DNA of 64,000 bases from Phoronis australis. Taxonomy: Eukaryota; Phoronida; Phoronidae. The stretch lies in NCBI GenBank assembly GCA_002633005.1, contig NMRA01000674.1:62001-126000 (forward strand), given 5' to 3'. The position numbers were made by a program, and so were the translations under genes. The notes below the pieces were generated by a model. It was given only the letters and a program-made list of their open reading frames with translations, had not been told where the DNA came from and did not search any database. Shown one piece after another: positions 35,015 through 46,980 of the stretch; the first letter of the stretch is position 1; every line of letters starts with the position of its first letter.

Positions 35015-36462
35015 CCGGGGTTTTCCGGGCGTTTATTCGGAAAAAGGGACTGTGAAATGAGTGAAAAGTCATAACTGTGGTTGCGTAACTACCAGCATGA
35101 AGCGCCATATGTATTTTTATAAGTGAAACAGCCCTTCTGGGTGGATTGGTAGTCCTTAAAAGGAATGTTGTGAATATGTTGATACCTGTTAACAACGTCA
35201 ATTGTTGCAATATCTGCGCTGCGGGACAAGAAAATTAATATGCATGACACTTCTAGACCTCCTTGAGGCAAAGATGATCGCATCCAAGGTCGCTTGAATA
35301 CTGAGTATTGTGAAAAATTAACAAGTTTTAGCCAGCTCTCTTGGTATGTGCCCAACCGTAAGTCTGTCTTTGACTACTTTCATACTTCACCGATCAAGCG
35401 TGTACCCATTAACAACACTGAAGTCCAGGTGGGGAATCCATGAACGAGTCTCTGTTATGATGCAGTACTTACCATAGGCGCGGGATTTGGGGGGGGGGCA
35501 GGGGGCTCAGATGACGGCAGAATCAGTGTTCCCGTTTTTTTAGTCCACTGCCAAATGTTCCGAACAGCTTCGACCCTCACTTTCTGGCTCCTGTGCTTTG
35601 TCCAGTAGTGATGAGGCGAGGACCTTATTTCAACACTGACAAATCCGTTTTGCTTATGAACGCACACCGGAGCCCACTGGACAGAAACTGTATACGCAGA
35701 GTTTCAAAAATTGAATATTGGCGTGAAGATAATTCCAGCCAGAATGACCGGTTTCCTTCAGAGCCACTTGATGTTTCTGTTAACGCTCCGTTCAAAGCTA
35801 GAGGTTGCGAGATCAGTATCAGTATAGTCTTGAAACGGCGAGAAAGAACATATCTCAACAATTAAAGGTATCGCCGCCGCCCATCCAATGAGAATTTGTA
35901 TGTTCAGCCATGCGGCAAATCCCCGTAAGACATCATTATCTGAGCGTTTGAATGTTGCAGCATAGCTGCTGATGGGCAATTGATCTCTACCTTATTCATC
36001 AACGCCTGGATTCGCGAACACATGGGGTAAAACGCGGATATCCAAGAGATGGGCGCAAGTCACTGAATCTCTTCATCGACTCGGGGGTGGAATGAGTCAC
36101 TATGAGGACGAGCTGGGTGAAAATATTGACAAGGACTGAATACAAGTAGATTTAGACGTTTCCTGACTGGTTTTGTCCTTAAAAGTGTTTTTTTAAAAAT
36201 TTTATGTTAATAAACATATAGTTCGGCAACACTTTGTTCGATTTTATAAATGATATATGCTTCAAAAACGAATTTGTGGCTAAAAGTTGACGCTAAGTAA
36301 GCTTTTATGAGAAAATTTTCCGAATAAACGCTCCACTATCTGGACACTTGACAAAAAAGTTGCAATACCAAATAAACGCCCATGGGCGTTTATTCGGCAT
36401 AATTTTCCGAATAAAGGCACATGGGCTATTCATCGGGTGGGCTTATCTACGGAAAACCCCGG
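35015..36462 (+). mobile_element. TA-flanked inverted-repeat element with CCGGGG termini
   Basis: CCGGGGTTTTCCG at 35015 and its complement CGGAAAACCCCGG at 36450-36462 form short terminal inverted repeats. Both are flanked by TA. Close to the ends, both sides also carry tttattcgga(a)aa motifs in inverted orientation. The 1.45-kb interior has no recognisable transposase. Near the right end is a perfect 24-bp palindrome (36371-36394). Confidence 0.6.
36371..36394 (+). repeat. Perfect 24-bp palindrome
   Basis: The half-site AATAAACGCCCA is followed immediately by its exact reverse complement, centred on CCATGG. Similar cgaataaacg motifs are at 36320 and 36410 and, inverted, near the left end of the same element (35030-35040). 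Confidence 0.9.
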
Positions 36463-36464
36463 TA

Positions 36465-38741
36465 AAAGCGCTGATAAATCAATGCGCTAGGATCGAATAA
36501 CCACATGCGCAGAGATACAGGGTATAGTAACATCTGGCGGCAGTCACAGAAACTAAGGGTATCGAAATAGAGTGGATTAAGAGTAAGACATGGCACTATT
36601 TTTCAACTTAAGAATGCGACTGATAGCCATGTCTTGCATTTTTTATGGTAGCCTTTCAAACTTTATCACTAGGGCTTCTAAACGTGCACGAATCGTGTGT
36701 CAAAGGACGTTATTTTACTATTGAAAATACGTTTGGATCAATACTTCATACAAATGAGCAGCATGTGTCGTTGAGTGTCAAAACTGTAGAGTATATTCTT
36801 ACTGGTATATGAGCTACTTCTCGGCTGACCAGTATATTCTGACCAGTGGACCTATATGAGCTGCTCCCCCGCTAAAGTACAAATGTGGAATACTAGAACT
36901 GTCGAGTTGTTTTACGTCAAACGCCCATGCACTCCTGTCTTAATTAACTTAATTGTGGGTCTCCAGTTGCGCGCGTCCGTTTTACCTTTAATTTGTGTGC
37001 TGATATGTGCGGGGCTTAGGGTGGGCGTATATTTAGCTCTAAATTTTCCAGCACAGCAATGACGAAAACCAACTATTACGCGTAGCCTTGCATACTCCAC
37101 GAAGAAAACCCTCACCACGAACTCACCGTACTCAGGCACTCCTACCTCAGACAACGTTTTAGGGCAGAAAATACAACACACAGAAAATGAGTTGTGCACT
37201 TCAGTCACAAGAACAAATAAAATGATTTTTGGTGAGTGTCTTAGTGGGGTTAGAATTCGTTTCCACCTCCTGTCATGTGCTTCCCTAGCATATACATTCC
37301 ATGAACTAATTTCTTTGTTAACCGTCTAGTTATAGGCTATATCAACACGTCAAGAGAACTTGAAAAGAAGAAGACCTCAAACGAAGTCGCGTCACCGACA
37401 GGAAGCTTTGTCAAACCAGTTCATACTTTGTCCAACGCCAAATCCACCTCCCTGGCAAAGCTTTCTCACACAACGGGACAGTCTATTCTTTCCACACAAC
37501 TTTGGCGACACGGCGCAACCTCGTTTCCAGTTACTGTTCAAAACGAACAGGACAAGGGACGGACAGGTCTCGTGCAATCTTTTCTGACAACTACTTTCAT
37601 AATTTTATTTTACTGATGTGAAACCGATCAATTAATACTCAAAGAAAAAGAAGGTAGGAGCAAAATTTGCACTGTAAATGTGTTCGTCTTTTTTATTTAA
37701 ATGACTGAATCCTTGCTTTTTGCCATTTTTGATTTGAGTCGAATTGTTTGGAAATAAATGAGACAAGATTTTACGAGTTTTCACGAAGTGTTGAAAATTT
37801 TCAACGAGTTCGTCTATGTTTGATAGACAAAATTAACTTTGACAAAAATAGGTGATCTTACGACCGCAACTAATAAATGTTATAAATAGGACCACGTGAC
37901 CTATATTGTCCACGATGCAAAGAAGATAAACAAAAGTTTTAAGTCGATTTCTGCAGCTAACATGTATACTCAGGTAAAGATCCTATATTTCTCATGAATT
38001 TATTATTCTATACTCCACTGATTATCGTATGCTGTACATGCATACAGCGATCTTGATGCACAAGTCATGGTCGAGCAACAAACAATGGGATGGCAATGAA
38101 TGAGGTTGAAGGTTTCAAAAACGAGAGTGTAGGGCCAAAGGGAACCGGAAACTGAAATTATGCTAACCTCGACGATCGATCGGATTCCTTGTATCACTAA
38201 CTCATTTTTAATTGGTGAACTTACCGAAACAATAAAACCTTAGCAACTTCGCTGTTTGTTTTGATGAATAAGTTGTCAAGCAGGATATTTCACCTTTCAA
38301 TCTACGATCCAGTCATAATCCTGGTTCTGCATGTTCTCATAGTTTTTTCATCTTTTATTGCCAAAGAATGTTAGGCCTCACTGCTTTGAGTGCTCTGGAG
38401 ATATATTGTATCCGGATCAAAGCTTTTGGTTCGTGTTGATGTGTCATGTACAAAATACCGTGTTATTCATCTAATTCGGGTCCAGCGACTTTCAATGCAA
38501 ACACTTTATTTTTAGTTCAGTGCAAACAATATTGTTTTAAATGGTATCTAGGCCTTCCAGGTTACTTATTTTATGCTTTAAATCTCATTATGCAAGTCAC
38601 AGAACATAACTCCACAAGTACAAATATCACTAACTGGAAAAATTCGAGTAATTAGTGAATTTACGAAACATAAACAACTGTATTACTGTGTCTATGGTTT
38701 ACTGAATGAAAATTTATCATCGGTTTTCCCCTCTGTTGTAG
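36465..38741. other. End of Gene A intron, no other gene recognised
   Basis: Nothing was found apart from the acceptor of the last exon at its right end. The open frames at 36856, 37360 and 38446 have no supporting features. Confidence 0.45.
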
Positions 38742-39994
38742 TTACTTATGGGCTACCAAAAGTGTCGAGTGCACCACCATCTCTTGTAAAAGCAACAGCG
38801 ACGGTGTTGATGGTGAGTAACACCACTTCCGGTTCTCCTTCTTTGGGTGGTTTGCCAACAACTGTTAATCACCCACTAAGGATCGCTTCTACAACGAACA
38901 AGTTTTTAATCACATCGGAAGCAAGTTCAGTGAAGAAAGCAGATAGTGTCGTTATACCTACAAGGTTTTCACCGAACTCATTAACGTCAAACACAGCAGG
39001 TTCAGTAGTGACAACAAAAACGACAGAAATGGAACACGTAGAAACGTCAGTAAGAGCCGTAAAAGAGAAAATGACGCCATCATTATTAGGATCTCTAAGC
39101 ACAGCCCAGATGCCAAAAGAATCAAACCGCTCGGCTGACTTATTTGGGAACATATTGCAAGAAATCGTTACGGAAACGCTAGTGCTGAGCACTGCAGGTT
39201 TGGTGAATACGGGTACATTTACGACACAAGTGAATCCATCAGCAAAACAGTCAACATCCTCATCGGAAACAGAAACAGCATTTAGACAAACAACAAGAAC
39301 GAAAAGACCAGTTACTACGCTTGCGGAGTCTGCCTCAGAGGCAGCAGCAACAACAGCAGCATCAACAACAGCATCAACAACAACGACAACTGTACCTGTA
39401 ACAAGGACAACGGCACCAGCAGCAACAACAACAGCAACAGCAGCAACAACAACAGCGGCAACAACAAAATCAGCAACAACAACAGAATCAAAAACAACTG
39501 AACCCACAACAACGACACTAACTACAGCAAGAGCAACAACAACAACAGCAGCAATAACAACAGCAGCAGCAACAGTAGTATCTACATTAACAGCAGGTTC
39601 AACAACAACATCAACAGCATCAGCAGCAATAACAACAACATCAGCAGCAGGAACAACATCAATGGCAGCAGCGACAACTGCAGCAGCAACCTCATCAGCA
39701 GCAACAGTAGCAGCAGCAGCAAAAACAACGACAACAACCACAATATCAGGAGCAGTACCAACTTCCACAGAAGGTGCAACTATAGAAGCATCGTCAGCAA
39801 CAACAACAACAACAACAGCAGCAACAACAACAGCAACAACAACTGCAGCAAAACCGAAACTGTCTTGTCATGGAAATGATGTCCTGTGTTCTGATTATAC
39901 GTGCATCAAATCACACGAGCTTTGTGATGGAGTCAAAAATTGTCCACGTGGAGAAGATGAATTCAATTGCCAAAACGTAACGCGTGGCAAATAA
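38742..39994 (+). CDS. Gene A, last exon: Thr/Ala-rich mucin-like stalk plus LDL-receptor class A domain
   Basis: The acceptor is ttcccctctgttgtag; the split codon G|TT gives Val, and the frame then runs open for 416 codons to TAA. Order in the exon: a Ser/Thr-rich region (about residues 1-190) with NTT and NRS sequons; an almost pure Thr/Ala tract (about 190-370) built from ACA, GCA, TCA and ACT codons; then a six-cysteine LDLa module at nt 39866-39970, with spacing C-x6-C-x4-C-x6-C-x5-C-x8-C. CDG and the ED-E residues at its C-terminal end match the calcium-binding acidic positions of the family. An NVT sequon and the stop follow. The likely product is a heavily O-glycosylated type II cell-surface protein; ligand unknown. 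AATAAA overlaps the stop codon. A further exon joined at a donor near 39977 (AAAAC|gtaacg) cannot be excluded; it would matter because LDLa modules of this topology often precede protease domains. Confidence 0.8.
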
Positions 39995-40220
39995 ATGAAC
40001 CACATTCGCTTCATGTTCATCATGACCAATTAAGAACGCCACATTAAAAAACAGCAATCGGTTGCGCTCTAAAACATGAGTGTTAAAGATGACGCTGTCT
40101 TAAGGCCTCGCCGAAGAGCTAAAACGTGTTGGGTCGATTTTCCATGGCAGCTTGTTTAAAACTGTCATTTTTGCATACACATATGCCCTGTACACACATT
40201 TGAATATTATCTGGGAAATN

Positions 40221-40866
40221 AGTAGTATCTACAACAACAGCAGGTTCAACAACAACATCAACAGCATCAGCAGCAATAACAACAACATCAGCAGCAGGAA
40301 CAACATCAATGGCAGCAGCGACAACTGCAGCAGCAACCTCATCAGCAGCAACAGTAGCAGCAGCAGCAAAAACAACGACAACAACCACAATATCAGGAGC
40401 AGTACCAACTTCCACAGAAGGTGCAACTATAGAAGCATCGTCAGCAACAACAACAACAACAACAGCAGCAACAACAACAGCAACAACAACTGCAGCAAAA
40501 CCGAAACTGTCTTGTCATGGAAATGATGTCCTGTGTTCTGATTATACGTGCATCAAATCACACGAGCTTTGTGATGGAGTCAAAAATTGTCCACGTGGAG
40601 AAGATGAATTCAATTGCCAAAACGTAACGCGTGGCAAATAAATGAACCACATTCGCTTCATGTTCATCATGACCAATTAAGAACGCCACATTAAAAAACA
40701 GCAATCGGTTGCGCTCTAAAACATGAGTGTTAAAGATGACGCTGTCTTAAGGCCTCGCCGAAGAGCTAAAACGTGTTGGGTCGATTTTCCATGGCAGCTT
40801 GTTTAAAACTGTCATTTTTGCATACACATATGCCCTGTACACACATTTGAATATTATCTGGGAAAT
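40221..40866 (+). repeat. Near-identical second copy of the end of Gene A's last exon, probably an assembly duplication
   Basis: This segment matches 39574-40219 at a fixed offset of 647 bases with only a couple of differences visible (for example tctacatt versus tctacaac). It includes the end of the Thr/Ala tract, the LDLa module, the stop and the 3' flank. The boundary is a single N at 40220, and copy 1 ends exactly where copy 2 begins to repeat it. That is the pattern of two overlapping contigs or haplotypes placed end to end. It has no acceptor site of its own and should not be counted as a second gene. A true recent tandem duplication is the less likely alternative. Confidence 0.8.
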
Positions 40867-41976
40867 TTTTGCTTAATCAATGGCATTTAGCAGAAACAAG
40901 TGTAAAAATGCTTTACATAAATTTCAATTACGCACTTGTGATTATGGTATCTCAGTAACTGTGTCGCAAGAAAACCCAGAGCAGCAGGGGAGATTACTCT
41001 GACAGGAAATTTGACTGCCTGTCATTGAGCTGCACCTTTGCTTCTTGGTGTATATTTTCATGTGTTATCCATTCTTGTGGCCGGAAGCTACTTTTGCTGT
41101 CGTTCAACTGTTATAATGAATAAAACGAAATTCAAAATATGCCATACTCTAACAATAACAATAATGTTAAAAGATATCAGGCATTTGCTCAATAAAGCTA
41201 GAGAGTTTCCAAGCCATTGGCAATCCGGGGTGAAATTCAATAATAGTACCCCGAAATTTTCGACGACCGATCTATGCTTGTATCTTTATCAGTGTGCACT
41301 GTGTGTCGTCGTAGTCAGGTTGTTGAACAAAAGGTTGATCTTGCAACTGGCTGACTACAGAGACACACATCGCACACTGATGAAAAGGAGGTAACTATAA
41401 TTGAATTTTGGAAGTGAAGATGAAACTAGTTATCAGTCAGCAACTTCCTGATGAATCTATTTACTCTAGAGATTGGCTTCAAGTATCGTGTGTGAAAGTA
41501 CCGACAAGTTCAATAGCCCAAAAACATAATTTAATGAATAGGCTTAGAAAATGCACGACGCTTTGCTGCAAAAACCTACAAATAATGCTTTTGACAGCAA
41601 ATGTTTTAACGTAGTTTAAGAAACACTTTCATGTGCTCGCGCTGCAAATGGTAGGACGATTCCCTTCTCTCTATATTGCATAAAAACTCATCATTTTAAT
41701 TGAATTTACTTTTCACAAATTAATGAATAAAGATATGAATTACAAAACCCACGATTTGTGCTACATCGATTCTCGCGCATTTAAAATGTCTCTCACCCCA
41801 AATTTATTATACATCAGATTTACAAAAGCGTTATTTTATCATTAAATGGGAATTACACAGTTGAAATTAACAGTTAACAATATAGTCATTAGAAGCATTA
41901 TATTGTTGTCCACAAAACATTTCAAGATCCACTCTCCGGGTTTAGAAAACAAAAGACAATACTTGAATAAATCTAT

Positions 41977-42100
41977 TCAATGAAGGCACGCGCTGTATGT
42001 GAACTGGTCAATGAAGGCACGCGCTGTATGTGAACCGTTCAATGAAGGCACGCGCTGTATGTGAACTGGTCAATGAAGGCACGCGGTGTATGTGAACTGG
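41977..42100 (+). repeat. 31-bp minisatellite, 4 copies
   Basis: The unit begins tcaatgaaggcacgcgctgt and ends gaactgg. Four copies are present, with very few differences (accgt in copy 2, gcggtg in copy 4). Confidence 0.9.
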
Positions 42101-43540
42101 TCAATTTCACATGGTTACACTTTAAATACATTAGTACCACAGTTCTACGGACATTCCTTCAACAAGCAATATGTCTGTGGAGTAAATGATGCATCCAAGC
42201 CAATGAAAGTTTCCATTTTCCGTCCCTTTATTCCGTAATTTCAGACGACAAAACTCTTACATGTATCTTAACGCCATTATTCTCCTAGCAACTGTCCCAT
42301 GGACTTTCTTAATCACCAATTCGTTACATGGTCTGCATCCACTCTTGGTCAAACAAAATCGTCATTAGCTATTAACGAGAGACTGGTTGCGGAAAGGAGA
42401 GGAAATCAGTTTTTTAACCGTCATACCTGGAGAATTTTCTGAAAACAAAGAAAAAATGAGGTTAAATCAATAATATGGCATATTTTTGTGTTAGTATTAT
42501 ACAGCGTGTCCTAAAAGTGATGTCATTCTAATTTATTTGACTGTACATCAAAAAAGGTTCTTAGATTTTCATGAAAGTGAATGGTTTCGATAAGTATTTA
42601 ATTATGAAAAGAAACATTTATAAACGTGCCATTCCTGTAGACTTTGGAAGGTGAATTTGCTTATTTTTCCAATCTGGATTGCGCGCTCAGTGATCAACTA
42701 CTACTACAGTCTGTGGTCGATTTGGAGACTAGGACTAGCTAACATTCTAAGCGATGGCAAATGTTCCTGTTCGTTTATTCATGCAAAATTATAACCTTTA
42801 GTATTCAAAAGAGATAAACCATTGAAAAATATCCTTACACAAACCAAGTAAAAATTGACGTTGAGAAAATTATTGACAATTTACAAACGGGGGGGGGGGG
42901 TATTTATGATATTTTGATTCAAAATTGTGGAAGTCTTTCTTTGTTTCTGTCACGTCGTTATTGTTTTAGACCAGCTAGTTAGCTTTAGTAGCCATGAAAT
43001 ATGACCTTTAGAGGAATTACAGGCGATCAGTTTAACCAGTTTCAATTCAAACCATAGCACTCTTAGCCCTGAAATGCCAACTTCGATCTCGCGCTCGCTG
43101 TTTCCTTGCGTGTCGCTATGTGGTAGAACACACGCAGGTATCATTTAATTTTCCTCGGGATTTTTTTTACACCGGCGTTTGTAATTGGCTGGTCGAATTT
43201 TCAACAGGTAGCGCTTTACGCAAACAAACAGACATGACCATATACATCACACAGACCTGGCGTACGCGCTACTGCAGCTGACAACTTGACGCTATATTGC
43301 CATATTGGAGTGTTTCTAGTCACGTGACACGGTTAATCGCCCTTTTCAAAGCGCGATATCTAACACATACTATAAGAGGCAGAAGTGTGTGATTTTTCCA
43401 GAAACACAAAAACCTGTGATACAATACTTACATGCGTTTTTAAAAGTCAATCAGTCGATAGAGAAAATATCAAACTAATAGAAGATCGCAACCAGTGACT
43501 CGTTGGTACCTTGCATGCCGCTAGGTGGGGCGGTAGCCGC

Positions 43541-43556
43541 GCCAGCACGTGCTGGC
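43541..43556 (+). repeat. Perfect 16-bp palindrome with CACGTG core
   Basis: GCCAGCACGTGCTGGC is centred on CACGTG, the E-box recognised by some bHLH factors. It lies in a locally GC-rich stretch between the two genes. Regulatory function is only a possibility. Confidence 0.3.
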
Positions 43557-44466
43557 TTGGCTAAGCACACAGGGAACCAGCGAGGGGGAAAGTTGAGGAA
43601 GTCATGCTAACCCTTGTTACCAAACATCCCTTTTTGCCGCGAAACTATTCTAAACAACGCTATGTTAAACAACCTTCCATGTGTATTAAGCTATTCCCTT
43701 CTATTTAACATCGAGTGGGTCAAGGAGAGCCACTGTGTAATTACACATGCTGAAGCAGACGAGCTGTCAGAGACTCCAATAACCCCTTTCTGAGTAGACA
43801 CGGAGATGTTAAGTTGAACTTATGGCAGTCAGTGACTCGTGGTCCATTGCCTTGAAGCTGTTCTCTATGAACACCGACGAAGGGGAGGGGGGGGGGGGAG
43901 GTGACATTTTCTCGAGAACCAGTGAGTCATCAATCCCCAGTAGAAGACCCCAGGCGGCTCCCCAAAAGCGGGAAATTTACTTAATAGCAAGTTCCAAAAG
44001 TCATAGTTTATGAGTTTTCTTGTTGGAATAATAATAGCGCCCATAAATAGTCTACATATATGTAAGCTGCACGGATTACGCGTAATCTCCACACATACCG
44101 CGCCCTATTCACTATCAGGAGGCAGTGTGACCTAGTGTCCTTCCTCTATTCATGGTCGTGTTTTCGAGTGACACGGGGCACACTGCTGGTCGCTTGAGTC
44201 AAGTCCCTAGATCCTCAGCTCTGTTTCAACTAATGAAGCATACAGATGGTCCAAGGTGATCAGTGCGATGGGGCTTCCTGAGCGGCATGCGTATGTCTGG
44301 TACAGCAATATTTTAAACTAGTTATTGAGATGTTGGGAGGATATCTTATTCCAGTAGCTACCCCTTACTCTTGATATAATGGAATCACAGAAATGATAAT
44401 TCCGCATTTCTCATAAATTTAACATTTCGTCTAGCAATGATGAATTTTCCTTGTTTCAGTTTAACG

Positions 44467-44504
44467 TGACCTTTGACCTCTCATTTGGCCTTGACTTTGA
44501 CCTT
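44467..44504 (-). promoter_or_regulatory. Cluster of nuclear-receptor half-sites including a perfect DR1
   Basis: TGACCTTTGACCT (44467-44479) is, on the minus strand, AGGTCA-A-AGGTCA, the consensus DR1 used by HNF4, RXR and COUP-TF type receptors. Further TGACTT and TGACCT half-sites follow within 25 bp. It may instead be the remnant of a simple TGACCTT repeat. Confidence 0.35.
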
Positions 44505-44523
44505 GCATCCATAAAATAATATT

Positions 44524-46071
44524 GTGACCCAGCACGACAAAATGAGTCTAAGTCGGAAACTGTATTTCCTGTCCAGACTACAAACAGTAGCTTTCGGTGA
44601 AAATTAGGTCAAAATGTTTTATGGCAGATTATGATTATTCATTCATTTTTCTTCACAAAACATTGCTTTAAAACTAGAAAACTTCATTTTAAACCTTATT
44701 TATTTCATTTTGAAAAACATCAACTTCTCGACGACTGGATAGCTCGTGAAATTTTCATCAAAATTCGCCGCTTTTCGTTACCCCATTGCTCAAATCGCTC
44801 GTAAACACATCAACAGAAAGGTCAATCTCTGCTCATTATGCATGTAGTAAGCTCTTTCAGTGTTTCGTCCAATCATTAGTAGTAATTTCGCTTTTCGCAT
44901 ATATAATAAATTCAACAGAAGTGTCACTGACCAGTCTGGTTGCTAGCAACGACCTTTTAATCTAATACATCGCTGACTTCATTCGCTAGAACTAGTTAAG
45001 GGGGCGTGAAACTGTGGGGTCTCGAGGTCACGGCATATTAACAAGACAGTAAGATGGCTGATCGCCGTGTAGCTGATATCTCAGTGATTAACTCTTGCCG
45101 TATCAATATCAGCTAGAATTAACTGAAGTCATCGAAGAGCATACTTGTGGATGGGGACAAGGAGGAATTTCGCGACAGCGACGAGTCGTCTGGCGGCAGC
45201 AACTCGTCGCCAGATGAGTTTCATAATCGACCCATCGTGAATACGGTTACGTTGGATTGAAACAAGCAGAACTTGAAGAAAAACAGTATGGATTAGCTTA
45301 ATCGCTGAACAATGTCTTGTACCTGCAAAACAAGTGGATCGGGGTGCAAGTAGCTGAGTATTACTGCAAGAGAGAACAACCTTCGATAGGACTCAGTCCT
45401 GACTGAATCACTCGGTGAGAAGTCGAGGAAATCGTTGCTCTGCAGTCAGTGTCAGTTGACTTGGATAGGGATGACTGTTTGTCATTTTTTCAAAATTATT
45501 TATACTAGCGTAAAATTTTGAATTATTGTGAACACAAGTCAGCCACTAATGTGTATTGTGTAATCTGCAGGACTTCGTTTTATTTAACTTCTCCAAAATA
45601 CAAATTAAGTACCTGTTTGACTTGCGGTAACCCCTCCTGCCACAAGTGGTCTGATCCTGTATACATTAGCTGGGAAATTTATTGACCCAGTTGCAGCAAC
45701 CCAACATGAATATCACTCGTTTTTGGCTGAAATTACGTAATAAGGTCTATATTTTTTCTAATTTTTGATTACTTATATTTGTTTATATTGTTTTGTATAC
45801 TAAAAAGTCTAGAATGTAGCATTCAATTGCGGGTTGCTATGGAAATTTCAAAAACACTATCGGCACTTTTTCTCTTCCATTTTCCTTGACTTTTGTAAGC
45901 TCTAAATTTTCACTTTCCCCGACTGGAATTGGCAATAACTCGGTAATTTGTTAAGATAAGGACATGTTTCATACATCAAAATGATCATAAAATACTTTTT
46001 TTTAACAAAAAAATAACAATTACAAAAATGACAAATACCGACTTAAGACTCATTTTGGGTGCTGGGTCACT
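44524..46071 (+). mobile_element. Inverted-repeat element with piggyBac-like internal fragments
   Basis: The left end GTGACCCAGCACGACAAAAT... is inverted at 46038-46070 with about 33 bp of terminal repeat and few mismatches. TTAA follows at 46072-46075 on the right; the left flank reads TATT and may be mutated. Inside, 45148-45240 encodes an acidic stretch (DGDKEEFRDSDESSGGSNSS). About 45534-45684 encodes a Cys-rich tail with C-x2-C, C-x2-C and C-H pairs. piggyBac transposases have an acidic N-terminus and a Cys-rich C-terminus, so I infer an internally deleted copy that lost the catalytic DDD domain. Confidence 0.5.
45534..45684 (+). pseudogene. Cys-rich tail fragment, piggyBac-like (tentative)
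   Basis: Translation reads VYCVICRTSFYLTS, then LSTCLTCGNPSCHKW, before a TGA. The spacing C-x2-C-x18-C-x2-C-x4-C-H fits the cross-brace zinc module at the end of piggyBac transposases. No catalytic domain is found upstream. The assignment rests on cysteine spacing and on the flanking inverted repeats. Confidence 0.4.
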
Positions 46072-46980
46072 TTAATGGTCTCTCCGTCCCAAAAACATTG
46101 GAAAACATAAATTGCAGGATCCTACACGGCATCATGTTCAGAGTGTGGAAATTAGGCGAAATTCAAGATGGCGGAAGCCGCCATCCTGAATTATGAAAAA
46201 TGCTCAAAGTTGCACTAAGTGCAACCAAGTTAATTTTATTCTCCTAACCACATATAATGAATTTCCAATAGAAATCTTTACAGTAAACAACATTTCAGGG
46301 TCAACTTTTTGGCAACTAGTTTCATTACCATAGAAACGAAATAGTTGCTGTTACGCCACTTGCATGACAAGGCTAAAAATCGTTGATCTAGTCCGCCATT
46401 TTCTTTCTTAGTGGTAAAACTTACCAATGATTGCCGAGGTTACATCAACCACTGATAAAACGCGTGCTACTTAATGATACCTGCGTGTTATCTATACGCA
46501 GGGAATCAGCGAGCGATCTCGTACTGCTGAGGTTGGGCATTTGATTACATTCGTTTGTTTCGGTGTTGGTTATTTCTATGGAAATTACTGTCGCTAAAAC
46601 TTTTTGCAATGCCGCATTGTTCACCCGAATTGCATAAGAGTCATATCATTAGACAGCCCCTTATCATTCCCGATGGTGTATGACTATATCAGAAGCAAAC
46701 GACAGATAATTTAATTCATAAATAATCACCATTTCGCATACCTGAAGATTTGATTATTCAATTCTCAAAAGTAAGAGAGTTACCAAAATGCGAAAAATAA
46801 CAGGGTGTAATAATAACATATACAGGGAATGAACCAGAAAGGTTAATATGAATGACTAATTAAACCAGCAGGGAAATAATTCCATTGATTCAAATGATTT
46901 CTACACTATCAAGACAAAGATTTTAGAATATGAATAAATCACAGTTGCTGTGTAGAATTTACTCAGATATTCATCCAAAA

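Larger units (their letters stand above)
40867..44466. other. Region between convergent genes, no gene recognised
   Basis: It contains the 31-bp minisatellite, a G homopolymer (42890), a GC-rich patch with a palindrome (43541), and a poly-G stretch near 43890. The 118-codon frame at 41038 has several hydrophobic stretches but no recognisable family. Confidence 0.45.

Noticed and set aside
38869-39768. 299-codon Val/Ala-rich open frame on the minus strand
   Set aside because: Exact antisense shadow of the Thr/Ala tract; triplet repeats leave several frames open.
40309-40641. Second LDLa-containing open frame
   Set aside because: Near-identical copy of Gene A's exon end across a single N; treated as an assembly duplication.
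41038-41394. 118-codon open frame with hydrophobic patches after the Gene A duplication
   Set aside because: No clear topology or family; could be chance in AT-rich DNA.
44467-44479. Calling the DR1 motif a functional enhancer of either gene
   Set aside because: It sits in a TGACCTT-rich stretch next to a transposon, with no promoter evidence; kept only as a candidate site.
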